Part shown: positions 53,398-61,523 of the stretch, piece after piece
Position numbering within the stretch: the first letter of the stretch is position 1
How the letters are laid out: every line of letters begins with the position of its first letter
Source of the DNA: Mesorhizobium sp. WSM3859
Lineage (GTDB): Bacteria > Pseudomonadota > Alphaproteobacteria > Rhizobiales > Rhizobiaceae
DNA: 64,000 nucleotides
Assembly: GCF_002295065.1 (NCBI RefSeq)
Contig: NZ_NSGG01000003.1
Location: 496,001 to 560,000 of the forward strand
Reading direction: 5' to 3'
Notes under the pieces: generated by a model
Databases searched by the model: none
What the model was told of the DNA's origin: nothing
Seen by the model: the letters and a program-made list of their open reading frames with translations, nothing else
Program-made: the position numbers and the translations under genes

Positions 53398-53979
53398 TCA
53401 GCGGTTCTTGCCGGGAACCCATAGCACGTCGGCCTTTCCATTGTCATTCACGGCACGGGCGGCAACGAACAGGAAATCCGAGACGCGGTTGATGTATTTG
53501 AGCGCCTCGCGGTTGACATGCTCGGTCGGATCCTGCGCTAGCGCCACCATCAGGCGCTCGGCCCGGCGCGCCACGGTGCGGGCCAGATGGAGCGCGGCGG
53601 CGGCCGGCGTGCCGCCGTTCAGCACGAAGGATTTCAGCGGCTGCAGTTCCTTGTTGAGGAGGTCGATGTCCTGTTCGACGCGGCCGGTCTGGGCGGCGAC
53701 GATACGCAGCGGCTCGTAGTCCATGGGCTTGCCGTCGTCGGGTATGGCAAGGTCGGCCCCCAGATCGAACAGATCGTTCTGGATGCGCGACAGCATGGCG
53801 TCGATCAAGGGATGGCCGCCGGCGGTATGGATGCGGGCCAAGCCGATGCAGGCATTGGCCTCGTCGACGGTCCCATAGGCATCGACGCGCAGGTCGGATT
53901 TCAGCCGCCGCGCGCCGGTGCCGAGCCCGGTGGTGCCGTCATCGCCGGTGCGGGTGTAGATCTTGTTGAGCTTGACCAT
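53398..53979 (-). CDS. Cob(I)alamin adenosyltransferase, PduO type
   Basis: The 193-residue enzyme transfers adenosyl from ATP to cobalamin. The N-terminal ATP motif is KIYTRTGDDGTTGLGTGARRLKSDLRVDAYGTVDEANACIG and the C-terminal motif is YINRVSDFLFVAARAVN. This is the PduO family, not CobA. It would supply adenosylcobalamin for mutases or ribonucleotide reductase. A family A repeat lies between it and the small upstream protein gene. Confidence 0.94.
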   Translation of the reverse strand: MVKLNKIYTRTGDDGTTGLGTGARRLKSDLRVDAYGTVDEANACIGLARIHTAGGHPLIDAMLSRIQNDLFDLGADLAIPDDGKPMDYEPLRIVAAQTGRVEQDIDLLNKELQPLKSFVLNGGTPAAAALHLARTVARRAERLMVALAQDPTEHVNREALKYINRVSDFLFVAARAVNDNGKADVLWVPGKNR

Positions 53980-54006
53980 ACCATCCCCCTCTTGAGCGAC
54001 TTCTTA

Positions 54007-54049
54007 CGGCAATTCCGGGCGGCAAACCGCATCTTCCTGGAATAGCCGA
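54007..54049. repeat. Family A palindrome, short copy A5
   Basis: GGCAATTCCGGGCGGCAAACCGC and ATCTTCCTGGAATAGCC match family A with a shortened loop. It lies between the twin-TM protein gene and the adenosyltransferase gene, both on the minus strand. Confidence 0.7.
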
Positions 54050-54056
54050 GCCCGCG

Positions 54057-54248
54057 TTATTTGCGCGTGAAATAGACCACCAGCAACAGCAGCGCCAAGG
54101 CTACGGCCTGCAGCATCACACGGGCTTGCATCAGCTTGTTCGAGGTGACGCCGGAGCCGCCGCGCATCATGTTGATCAGGCCGCGGACCAGCACGATCAG
54201 CACGGCCGCCATCGCGATGACGGCGAGAATCTTCAAGATGATGACCAT
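54057..54248 (-). CDS. Twin transmembrane (HIG1-like) small protein
   Basis: A 63-residue protein with two membrane segments (VIILKILAVIAMAAVLIVLV and QARVMLQAVALALLLLVVYF) joined by the loop GLINMMRGGSGVTSNKLMQARV. The pattern matches the HIG1/DUF twin-transmembrane proteins found before the PduO gene in alphaproteobacteria. Some HIG1 proteins act in cytochrome oxidase assembly. The function here is not known. Confidence 0.85.
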   Translation of the reverse strand: MVIILKILAVIAMAAVLIVLVRGLINMMRGGSGVTSNKLMQARVMLQAVALALLLLVVYFTRK

Positions 54249-54273
54249 CTGGCTGGCTCCGGTTCAGTTTCGG

Positions 54274-55140
54274 TCAGGCGCGCCTGGCGAGCACGCGGTA
54301 GAGCAGTGACGCCGGCAGGATACGTTTCAGCACCGCACCGATCCTGGCCGGCACCGTTACCACATAGTGTGGGCGCGGGCGCTGTGACAGAAGCGCGTGG
54401 CGGAGCGCCTTGTGCACGATCTCCGGGCCGGGCTTCAGCTTCGACACGCTGCCGCCGGCCTGCAGCCGGGCGAGCTGCGCCTGATAATCGGCGCGGTGGA
54501 CGGAATTCTCGACGTCGATGTTCTTCAAAAACCAGGGCAAGCCATTGCTGGCGATCTTCGAGGTCACTGGTCCCGGTTCAATGAGCGAGAGATGGATGCC
54601 GCTGCCTTCGAGCTCCTGGCGCATGCACAGCATCAGGCCTTCGATGGCGTGCTTGGATGCCGAATAGGCGCCGCGGAAGCGGACAGGCGCCAGTCCGAGG
54701 ATCGAGGAGCAATGGACGAGACGGCCGTGCCCCTGGCGGCGCATGACCGGCATGACGCGCCGGGTGAGGTCGTGCCAGCCGAAGAAATTGGCCTCGAACT
54801 GCTCGCGCAGCGCTGCGACCGGCAGGTCCTCGACGGCGCCGGGCTGGGCGTAGGCGCCGTTGTTGAACAGCGCGTCAAGCGTGCCGCCGGTGCGTTCAAG
54901 CACCGCCTCGACCAGCGCGGCGATGGATTCGGGCTCACGATAATCGAGATAGAAGGCTTCCAAGCCGTCGGCCTCGAGCACGGCGATGTCGGCTGGCTTG
55001 CGCGCTGTTGCGAAGACCCGCCAGCCCTCGGCCTTCAAGGCCCGCGCGCAATAGGCGCCGATGCCGGAGGAGGCCCCGGTGACGATGACGGTGCGCAACT
55101 CTTTCGCGACGGTGGACGTTGTCTGACCTGGGGTTGCCAT
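54274..55140 (-). CDS. Short-chain dehydrogenase/reductase
   Basis: The 288-residue protein has the SDR motifs TVIVTGASSGIGAYCARAL (nucleotide), FNNGAYAQPG (NNAG-like) and the catalytic Ser/Tyr/Lys in LVHCSSILGL and YSASKHAIEG. The C-terminal stretch (RPRPHYVVTVPARIGAVLKRI) is characteristic of a subgroup with a membrane-like tail. The start at 55140 (MATPGQTTS) is chosen over 55149. The substrate is unknown. Confidence 0.9.
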   Translation of the reverse strand: MATPGQTTSTVAKELRTVIVTGASSGIGAYCARALKAEGWRVFATARKPADIAVLEADGLEAFYLDYREPESIAALVEAVLERTGGTLDALFNNGAYAQPGAVEDLPVAALREQFEANFFGWHDLTRRVMPVMRRQGHGRLVHCSSILGLAPVRFRGAYSASKHAIEGLMLCMRQELEGSGIHLSLIEPGPVTSKIASNGLPWFLKNIDVENSVHRADYQAQLARLQAGGSVSKLKPGPEIVHKALRHALLSQRPRPHYVVTVPARIGAVLKRILPASLLYRVLARRA

Positions 55141-55198
55141 TTGCCGCAATCACTTCCCATATTCGCGGCGTCGACACAATCGAGCGGAGCGCGGGTCC

Positions 55199-56050
55199 TT
55201 GCTCAGGAATATCGTCGCCGTCAAGCGCGTGCTCTACGATGCGATCGGCCATTTCACCAATGACGACGGCTGGGCGATGGCCAGCCATCTCGCCATCACC
55301 TCGCTGATGGCGCTGTTTCCGTTCCTGATCTTCGCCACGACACTGGCCAGTTTCCTCGGCGCGCAGGCGTTCTCGGATACGGCGGTGCATCTCGTCTTCG
55401 ACACCTGGCCGGAGCAGATCGCCAAGCCGATCGCGCGCGAGGTGCAGAACGTCCTCACCGTCAGGCGAACCGACCTTTTGACCTACGGCGTCGTGCTTGC
55501 CGCCTATTTCGCGTCGAACGGCATCGAGGCGCTGCGCACCTCGCTCAACCGGGCCTATCGTGTCACCGAAACGCGCGGCATCATCCACCGCAGGGTGCAG
55601 AGCATCATTTTCGTGCTGATCGCTACGGCCTGCTTCCTGGCCGTCAGCGTGCTTCTGGTGTTCGCCCCTCTGCTGGCCAGGCTGGCGGAGGCGCATCTCG
55701 AATGGATCAAGCCTTATATGGGCACCATCACGCTGTGGCGTTACGTCGTCGCCTCTACCGTCATCGTCATCGGGCTGTTCTCGGTGCATATCTGGCTGCC
55801 GGCCGGCAAGCGCCGCTTTGTCTCGATCATACCGGGCATCGTCTTCACGCTGATCGCCTGGCTCGCCGGCTCGACCATCTTCGCCAGCTATCTCGATCAT
55901 TTCTCGTCCTACGTGACGACCTATGCGGGGCTCGCCTCGATCATGATCGCGGTGGTTTTCCTCTACATCATCTCGGCGATCTTCATCCTCGGCGGCGAGC
56001 TCAACGCCGCGATCAGCCGCTATCTGGAGGCGCGTGCCCGAGTTGGCTGA
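55199..56050 (+). CDS. YihY/BrkB-family membrane protein
   Basis: A 283-residue protein with about six membrane segments: DDGWAMASHLAITSLMALFPFLIFATTLASF, then helices to the C-terminal IMIAVVFLYIISAIFILGGELNAAI. YihY proteins are envelope proteins once called ribonuclease BN; that activity is not assigned to them now. The frame begins with a TTG at 55199 (LLRNIVAVKRVLYDAIG); a GTG at 55229 is an alternative. It is divergent from the SDR gene. Confidence 0.85.
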   Translation: MLRNIVAVKRVLYDAIGHFTNDDGWAMASHLAITSLMALFPFLIFATTLASFLGAQAFSDTAVHLVFDTWPEQIAKPIAREVQNVLTVRRTDLLTYGVVLAAYFASNGIEALRTSLNRAYRVTETRGIIHRRVQSIIFVLIATACFLAVSVLLVFAPLLARLAEAHLEWIKPYMGTITLWRYVVASTVIVIGLFSVHIWLPAGKRRFVSIIPGIVFTLIAWLAGSTIFASYLDHFSSYVTTYAGLASIMIAVVFLYIISAIFILGGELNAAISRYLEARARVG

Positions 56051-56069
56051 GCTGGCGTCCCCGAGCAGA

Positions 56070-56163
56070 GGAATTGAAGAACTGAAGAATTGAAGAATTG
56101 AAGAAGGGCCACAGCGCTAGCTCTTGCCGGTTTTTCCCCAATTCCTCAATTCTTCAATTCCCC
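56070..56163. repeat. GAATTGAAGAA tandem and inverted repeats between convergent genes
   Basis: The left arm holds GAATTGAAGAACTGAAG and then three GAATTGAA-type units; the right arm (56136-56163) is the reverse complement (CAATTCCTCAATTCTTCAAT). The arms pair around about 30 bases. The right arm also forms the 3' end of the DMT transporter gene and gives it its stop codon. It probably acts as a terminator for both genes. Confidence 0.75.
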
Positions 56164-57038
56164 TTCCCCCCAGCCTGGCCAGCCGTCGCCAGGGCGACGC
56201 CAAGCGTGGCGATCGCCATGCCGGCGATCTGCAGCAGGTTGAGCTGCTCGTCGAAAAGGACCCAGGCGATGCCCGCGGTCACGGCCGGCACCAGGTAGAA
56301 CAGCGAGGCTACCTTCGACACTTCGCCGTCCCTGATCATCACCATCAACAGGAAGATGGCGCCGACCGACAGCACCAGGACCAGCCAGGCCATGGCAAAG
56401 ATCAACTCGCCATTGACAGTGATGGCGCGCGTCTCGAAGGCGAGCGAGCCCAGGATCATGACCGCGGAGCCGCCGACATACTGCCACATCGTCGCCGACA
56501 CCAGATCGCCGCCGGAAGCGTAGCGCTTCTGCCAGATGGTGCCGGCGCTCATGGCGAGCACCGAGACGAGCGAGGCGATTAATGTAGCCGCGGTCACGCC
56601 GCCGCCGACCGCTCCGAGCTTCGGCCACAGCACGATGACGACGCCCACAAGCCCGATAGCGAGCCCGGCCCAATGGCGGGGCAGGATCGCCTCGCCGAGG
56701 AATCTGCCGGCGAGCACGGCGGTGATCAGTGGCTGCAGGCCGACGATCAATGCCGAAAACCCCGCCGGCATGCCCCGGTGGATCGCCCAGAAGACGGCGC
56801 CGAGATAGACGCCGTGCATGAGGACGCCGGCGCCCGTCGCGTGCAGCGCTTCGTCGCGCGTGGCCTTGCGAGAGCCAAGTAGCATGGCGAGGCCGGCAAA
56901 GAGGATCGCCGCGATCACGAAGCGGATGGCAAGGAAGGTGAAGGGTTCCGCCCAGGGCATGGCGTAGCGCGCGCCGATGAAGCCTGTCGCCCACAAAACG
57001 ACGAAGGAGGCGGGAATGAACCGCTTGATGCTCTGCAT
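56154..57038 (-). CDS. DMT-superfamily (EamA) transporter
   Basis: A 294-residue protein with about ten membrane segments in two EamA repeats: FVVLWATGFIGARYAMPWAEP..., and the second from IASLVSVLAMSAGTIWQKRYA. It begins MQSIKRFIPASFVVLW at the ATG at 57038; a longer start at 57077 is less likely. The last codons and the stop lie inside the GAATTGAA repeat, so the tail (GKGN) was made by the repeat. The exported compound is unknown. Confidence 0.88.
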   Translation of the reverse strand: MQSIKRFIPASFVVLWATGFIGARYAMPWAEPFTFLAIRFVIAAILFAGLAMLLGSRKATRDEALHATGAGVLMHGVYLGAVFWAIHRGMPAGFSALIVGLQPLITAVLAGRFLGEAILPRHWAGLAIGLVGVVIVLWPKLGAVGGGVTAATLIASLVSVLAMSAGTIWQKRYASGGDLVSATMWQYVGGSAVMILGSLAFETRAITVNGELIFAMAWLVLVLSVGAIFLLMVMIRDGEVSKVASLFYLVPAVTAGIAWVLFDEQLNLLQIAGMAIATLGVALATAGQAGGKGN

Positions 57039-57193
57039 GGATGGGAGGCTGCCGGGGTGAACGGTTGATGACGGCAATTGCTCTAATGCCGTTCAATCCG
57101 GCAAGCAAAACGAAACGTTTGATCCATAAGCTAAGTCGAATTCAACAAACCGTGCCAGGAGGGGCATGGCGCGTCGTCGCGCCATGGGTGGGC

Positions 57194-57481
57194 ATGTTTT
57201 TGCATCTCGACACGACTTCGCTGTTGTTCGCCTTCTTGATCATCGCCGGCTTCGGTTTCTTCTTCGGCACGGCGCTCGACGCGATCATGAAGGAGAGCGG
57301 ATTTGGCCCAACCGGCAACACGCTGCTGTTCATCTTCGGCTTTTTCGTCGCCCTGACGGCCGCCAGCAAGCATGGCATCAGCCTGAGCGATCTCAGGCTG
57401 GCGGTTGCCTGCGGGCTCGGCGGCGCTTTTATCTTCATCAGCGTGCTGGCGCTGATCAAGGCCGGGATGGCGCGACTCTAG
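57194..57481 (+). CDS. Small membrane protein of unknown function
   Basis: A 95-residue protein with three likely membrane segments: LLFAFLIIAGFGFFFGTALDA, NTLLFIFGFFVALTAAS and LRLAVACGLGGAFIFISVLALI. It starts MFLHLDTTSLLF; a purine-rich AGGAGGGG lies about 30 bases upstream, slightly far, and the frame is open back to 57041. I do not recognise the family. It is convergent with gluQ with no base between the two stop codons. Confidence 0.6.
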   Translation: MFLHLDTTSLLFAFLIIAGFGFFFGTALDAIMKESGFGPTGNTLLFIFGFFVALTAASKHGISLSDLRLAVACGLGGAFIFISVLALIKAGMARL

Positions 57482-58351
57482 TCACAGACCGACCAACTGC
57501 CTGATGTCCTGCGGCGACATGCCTGCCTCGCGAAGCGCGGCTAGGCCCGTGTCCTTGAAGCTTTTGGACAGTTTTCTGCCGTCAGTGCCAAGTATCAGGC
57601 GATGGTGGAAGTAGCGCGGCTGCGGCATGCCGAGCAGTTCCTGCAGCAGACGCTGCACACCCGTCGCCGCATAAAGGTCCTGGCCGCGCACGACATGGCT
57701 GACGTTCTGCAGCGCGTCGTCGACGACGACGGCGAGATGGTAGCTGGTCGGGATGTCGCGGCGGGCGACGATGACGTCGCCCCAGGCCTGCGGTTGCGCT
57801 TCGATCGCCCGTGTCGCCGACATCGTCTCATCGGTGAATTCGGTCCATGACAGGTCGGCCCTGACGCGCATCCTTGCCGCCTCGACGTCGAGCCGCCAGG
57901 CGAAGGGCACGTTCTCGGCGATCCGCCGCTTGCGCTCCCTGGCCGGCAAGGCCTTGTCGAGCGGCGGGTAGAGCGGCACGCCGTCGGGATCGCGCGGCCA
58001 GTCGCGGCCGCCTCTCTCGGCGATGAAGGCGCGGATTTCGCCCCGGCTCATGAAGGCCGGATAGACCAGTTCCTCGGCGATCAGCCTGTCGAGCACCGCC
58101 CGGTATTCGGCAAAATGTTCCGATTGCCGGCGCACCGGCTGTTCCCAGCGCAGTCCCAGCCATTCGAGGTCGCGGAAAAAGCCGGCCTCGAATTCGGGTG
58201 TGCAGCGGGTGACGTCGATATCCTCGATGCGCAGCAGCAAGCGTCCGCCCGCTTGCGCGGCCATCTGCCGGTTAAGCAGGGCGGAATACGCATGGCCGAG
58301 ATGCAGTTCCCCATTCGGGCTCGGGGCGAAGCGAAATGTCAGGAGCGTCAT
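57482..58351 (-). CDS. gluQ: Glutamyl-Q tRNA(Asp) synthetase GluQRS
   Basis: This 289-residue GluRS paralogue attaches glutamate to queuosine in tRNA-Asp. The class I motifs are RFAPSPNGELHLGHAYSALLN (HLGH) and DGRKLSKSF (KLSKS). It lacks the anticodon-binding domain of GluRS, which fits its length. The start is ATG at 58351 (MTLLTFRFAP); the frame upstream to 58531 lies opposite the glycosylase gene. AGGAG-like sequence is not obvious before the ATG. Confidence 0.93.
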   Translation of the reverse strand: MTLLTFRFAPSPNGELHLGHAYSALLNRQMAAQAGGRLLLRIEDIDVTRCTPEFEAGFFRDLEWLGLRWEQPVRRQSEHFAEYRAVLDRLIAEELVYPAFMSRGEIRAFIAERGGRDWPRDPDGVPLYPPLDKALPARERKRRIAENVPFAWRLDVEAARMRVRADLSWTEFTDETMSATRAIEAQPQAWGDVIVARRDIPTSYHLAVVVDDALQNVSHVVRGQDLYAATGVQRLLQELLGMPQPRYFHHRLILGTDGRKLSKSFKDTGLAALREAGMSPQDIRQLVGL

Positions 58352-58442
58352 CTTCGAGATGGCATTCGGGTTGAAAGGCGCTTTTGCCAGTTGGTATTTA
58401 GCCATCCATTGCCACTTCGCGGGCGCCCTGGGAACAAGCAAC

Positions 58443-59102
58443 GTGCAACGCATCGCCTCGCTCGACGACATTGCGGCTGGGCTCGACGCCCTCTGTCGGA
58501 TCGATCCGCGGCTGGAGACGGTGCGCGGCAAGGCGGGCGAGGTGCCGCTCCGGCTGTCGGAACCGGGGTTTCAAAGCCTGGCCTCGATCATCGTTTCGCA
58601 GCAGGTATCGCGCGCGAGCGCCGACGCCATTTTCGGGCGGCTGGTCAAATTGGTCGATCCGCTGACGCCGCAGGCAATCCTGGCCGCCGGCGAGGACATA
58701 TTCCGCGAGGCCGGGCTGTCGCGGCCGAAGCAGCGCGGGCTGCTTGCGGTCGCGCAAGCCGTGGCCGGCGGGCTCGATCTCGATCACCTGTGCACCCTGG
58801 ACGCCGGCGAGGCGATCACGGCGATGACGGCCGTGCCCGGGATCGGCCCATGGACGGCCGAATGCTACCTTTTGTTCGCCGCCGGCCATCCGGATGTGTT
58901 CCCCGCGCGCGACGTCGCGCTGCAGACGGCGGTCGGCCATGCGCTCGGCATAGACCCGCGTCCGCCGGAAAAAATGCTTATCCGGCTGGCCGAATCATGG
59001 AGCCCCTGGCGGGGTGTCGCGTCGCGGCTTTTTTGGGCCTACTATCGTGAACTGAAGGGCAGGGACGCGGCGCCTCCCGTCGAAATGGCCAAAAAAGCAT
59101 GA
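58443..59102 (+). CDS. DNA-3-methyladenine glycosylase (AlkA-type, HhH-GPD)
   Basis: The 219-residue protein has the HhH-GPD fold: LASIIVSQQVSRASADAIF, and the hairpin with the catalytic Asp in ITAMTAVPGIGPWTAECYLLF...FPARDVALQ. It removes alkylated purines in base excision repair. It starts at the GTG at 58443 (MQRIASLDDIAAGL); the frame is open further upstream but runs opposite gluQ. No N-terminal TBP-like domain is present, so it is the short AlkA/Mag form. Confidence 0.88.
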   Translation: MQRIASLDDIAAGLDALCRIDPRLETVRGKAGEVPLRLSEPGFQSLASIIVSQQVSRASADAIFGRLVKLVDPLTPQAILAAGEDIFREAGLSRPKQRGLLAVAQAVAGGLDLDHLCTLDAGEAITAMTAVPGIGPWTAECYLLFAAGHPDVFPARDVALQTAVGHALGIDPRPPEKMLIRLAESWSPWRGVASRLFWAYYRELKGRDAAPPVEMAKKA

Positions 59103-59212
59103 AAATCATGCGTTTTTGAGAGTTTCGGCGAGAGACAATCCGCTTCACATCCCTGTCATGTCGGGCTTACAGTATCCGCGCCGTTCGGTTTGGAATGTAG
59201 GAGGCGAAGGAC

Positions 59213-59770
59213 GTGACGGTTGCCGTATCTCCGGATGGGCTTCCCGCGCTGGTGCTGAATGCGGACTACCGCCCGCTCAGCTATTACCCCCTGTCGCTCT
59301 GGTCGTGGCAGGACGCGATCAAGGCTGTGTTCCTCGACCGGGTCAACATCGTCGCCGAATACGAGCACGCGGTCTCCTCGCCGACCTTCTCGATGAAGCT
59401 GCCGAGCGTGGTCAGCCTGAAAGCCTATGTGAAGCCGTCGCGGCATCCCGCCTTCACCCGTTTCAACGTGTTCCTGCGCGACCGCTTCCAGTGCCAGTAT
59501 TGCGGCACGCCGGAGGATCTGACCTTCGACCATGTCATCCCGCGCCATCGCGGCGGGGCGACGACCTGGGAGAATGTCGTCGCCGCCTGCTCGCCCTGCA
59601 ATCTTCGCAAGGGCGGCATGATGCCGGCGCAGGCCAAGATGTGGCCGCTGCAAAAACCCTATCAGCCGACGGTGCACGACCTGCACAACAACGGACGCTT
59701 GTTCCCGCCCAATCATCTGCATGAAAGCTGGATGGATTATCTGTACTGGGATGTCGAACTCGAACCGTAG
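59213..59770 (+). CDS. HNH endonuclease
   Basis: A 185-residue protein with GTG start (VTVAVSPDGLPALVLNADYRPL). The HNH domain has zinc Cys in RFQCQYCGTPEDLTFDHVIPRHRGG and CSPCNLRKGG, with catalytic His in DHVIP and Asn in WENVVAAC. Proteins of this form are widespread in alphaproteobacteria near DNA repair genes and are not restriction enzymes. The Shine-Dalgarno GTAGGAGGCGAAGGAC precedes the GTG. The target is unknown. Confidence 0.85.
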   Translation: MTVAVSPDGLPALVLNADYRPLSYYPLSLWSWQDAIKAVFLDRVNIVAEYEHAVSSPTFSMKLPSVVSLKAYVKPSRHPAFTRFNVFLRDRFQCQYCGTPEDLTFDHVIPRHRGGATTWENVVAACSPCNLRKGGMMPAQAKMWPLQKPYQPTVHDLHNNGRLFPPNHLHESWMDYLYWDVELEP

Positions 59771-59777
59771 AGTTCGG

Positions 59778-59900
59778 CAGAAATCCGCGAGCCCGGTCGT
59801 CTGCCGCAGCTTTCTGCGCTTCCGGTGCTCACGTACTTAAGTACGCTCCGCTCCGGTTCTCGAAAGCCGCACCAGCCGATCCGGGCTGGCGAATTTCTGG
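59778..59900. repeat. Family B inner module with different outer arms, copy B4
   Basis: The inner module CTTCCGGTGCTCACGTAC, loop, AAGTACGCTCCGCTCCGG is almost the same as copies B1 and B3. The outer arms are new: CAGAAATCCGCGAGCCCGG and CCGGGCTGGCGAATTTCTG. It fills the space between the HNH gene and the convergent dsbB gene. Confidence 0.8.
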
Positions 59901-59931
59901 ACGAACTCTGCGTCGTGCCGCTCGATCAGGC

Positions 59932-60450
59932 TCAATCCCGCGCGAGCGCGCTGCGGAAGGCGACGGCGGCGAGCACGAGGCTGGCGATCGCGTTCCAGCC
60001 GGCGAGCGACAGGCCGAGGATGCGCAGCGCCGCCTTGTCGCAGGACGGCGGCACGAACTTGTCGAGCGCGTCGAGCACGCCCTTGCCGCCGGTGTCAACC
60101 GGCCCGGCGCCGGCGGTGCAGTCGGTCGGGCCGGCCCACCAATGCCATTCGACGCCGGAATGGTAGACGCCAAGATAGAGGCCGTAGAGCATCAGCAAGC
60201 CGCCGATCGCCAGCAGGCCGCGCATCGCCCAGGCCGGCGCATGAAGCATCGAGGCGATCACGGCCAGCAGCATCAGCGGCGCGCCGATATAGTAGGGGGT
60301 GCGCTGCTCGAGGCAGAGATGGCAGGGAATGTAGCCGCCGATATATTGGAAAGCCAGCGCCGAGCCGACGGTCGCCGCCATGGCGACGGCGAGAAACAGC
60401 GCTGCGCGCGTGCGCTGGCGTCCGGTGTCGGCATTCATGGTCGCGGTCAT
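59932..60450 (-). CDS. dsbB: Disulfide bond formation protein B (DsbB-like)
   Basis: A 172-residue protein with four membrane segments. The first Cys pair is in GYIPCHLCLEQR (CxxC) and the second pair in the periplasmic loop (DCTAG... and PPSCDK). DsbB passes electrons from DsbA to ubiquinone. The length and Cys layout are right. It is followed in operon order by nothing on the same strand except the window's family B element; the YqaA-type gene lies upstream 24 bases away. Confidence 0.9.
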   Translation of the reverse strand: MTATMNADTGRQRTRAALFLAVAMAATVGSALAFQYIGGYIPCHLCLEQRTPYYIGAPLMLLAVIASMLHAPAWAMRGLLAIGGLLMLYGLYLGVYHSGVEWHWWAGPTDCTAGAGPVDTGGKGVLDALDKFVPPSCDKAALRILGLSLAGWNAIASLVLAAVAFRSALARD

Positions 60451-60474
60451 CGATCGGGTCCGTTGGTTGCGTCG

Positions 60475-61062
60475 CTATCCGTGGGCGTATCTGACGAGGA
60501 TATAGAGCAAAATCAGGGCAGCCGCGCCGGCGCCAACGATCAATCCCAGGCGCTTTTCGATGAACTCCCTGATCTCTTCGCCATAGCGGCGCAGCAGCCA
60601 GGCAAGCAGCAGGAAGCGAGCGCCGCGCGCCACGATGGCCGAGACGATGAAGACGGCAATGTTGACGTGAAGCGCGCCGGCCAGAATGGTGACCACCTTG
60701 ATCGGCGGCAGGTGCGCCGCGCCGGATGTGACAAGCAGCACCAGCATCAGTTCGGCGCCCGACGACTGCCACTTCTCGAACGTGGCAAGGCCGCCGAAAT
60801 GCTCCAGCATCGGCCGTGCGATCGTGTCGTAGGCGTAGTAGCCGATCAGCCAGCCGGCAATGCCGCCCAGCACGGATGCCGCCGTGGCGATCAGCGCGTA
60901 GCGATAGCTGCGTTCGGGCCGCGCCAGCGCCATGGGTAGGAACAGCACGTCGGCCGGGATGAAGAACACCGAGCTTTCGACGAAGGCGATGAAGGCCAGC
61001 CACCATTCGGCGGATTTGCGCGCCGCCAGCGAGAGCGTCCAGTCGTAAAGTCCGCGAAGCAT
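60475..61062 (-). CDS. YqaA-family (SNARE-associated, DedA-like) membrane protein
   Basis: The 195-residue protein begins MLRGLYDWTLSLAARKSAEWWLAFIAFVESSVFFIPADVL. It has the DedA-like pattern (FIAFVESSVFFIPADVLFLP and GGIAGWLIGYYAYDTIARP). DedA proteins act as lipid flippases or in membrane homeostasis. The start at 61062 is chosen over a longer frame to 61143 that runs into a family A repeat. It is upstream of dsbB by 24 bases, so the two may be cotranscribed. Confidence 0.88.
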   Translation of the reverse strand: MLRGLYDWTLSLAARKSAEWWLAFIAFVESSVFFIPADVLFLPMALARPERSYRYALIATAASVLGGIAGWLIGYYAYDTIARPMLEHFGGLATFEKWQSSGAELMLVLLVTSGAAHLPPIKVVTILAGALHVNIAVFIVSAIVARGARFLLLAWLLRRYGEEIREFIEKRLGLIVGAGAAALILLYILVRYAHG

Positions 61063-61081
61063 CGGCTCTCCTAATGCGGTC

Positions 61082-61131
61082 GACGCAATTCCGGACGGAA
61101 AACCGCAGCGCGCTTTTCCTGGAATTGCTCT
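61082..61131. repeat. Family A palindrome, copy A6
   Basis: GCAATTCCGGACGGAAAACC and GCGCTTTTCCTGGAATTGCTC pair. This copy agrees with A2 and A4 at nearly every position. It lies in the YqaA-type gene's upstream region. Confidence 0.85.
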
Positions 61132-61393
61132 GATCAATGTCACCCGAGACGCTTTGCGGTTGTGGGCAACGGCAGGCAGGAAGACAAGGACCCAAAGCGC
61201 CGCATCCAGCTTGCGGATGCGAGGCGCTCAACGCCCCGCCTGTCTAGAAAGATTTTTCGCGACGCACAATGTCTGCGTCGCCACGAGGGCCGAAGGGTGG
61301 GGAATGCCGCTGCGCGGGCAAATCCGCAACAGGCCAGTTGACGAACACCCATCCGCCCGTATAGTCCGCGCCCATCCAGGCCGCCCGGCCTGA

Positions 61394-61478
61394 GCCCCTA
61401 TGGCGGAATTGGTAGACGCGCTCGACTCAAAATCGAGTTCCGCAAGGAGTGCTGGTTCGATCCCGGCTAGGGGCACCA
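61394..61478 (+). tRNA. tRNA-Leu (anticodon CAA)
   Basis: The acceptor stem GCCCCTA pairs with TAGGGGC, followed by A and the encoded CCA (61476-61478). The D-arm has GGTAGACGCG, the anticodon stem CTCGA/TCGAG holds the loop CTCAAAA with anticodon CAA, and the T-arm reads GGTTCGATCCC. The variable arm is long (TTCCGCAAGGAG), as in class II leucine tRNAs. It decodes UUG. Confidence 0.95.
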
Positions 61479-61523
61479 CCCTTCGCTCTGCGAGCTTCGG
61501 GTGGCAGGCCATCCCAAACGATC

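Noticed and set aside
57166..57504. A 112-codon frame with a perfect AGGAGGGG ribosome site
   Set aside because: The protein is Arg/His-rich with no family likeness and lies over the membrane protein frame, whose hydrophobic segments look real. The ribosome site is a caution for the start of that gene.
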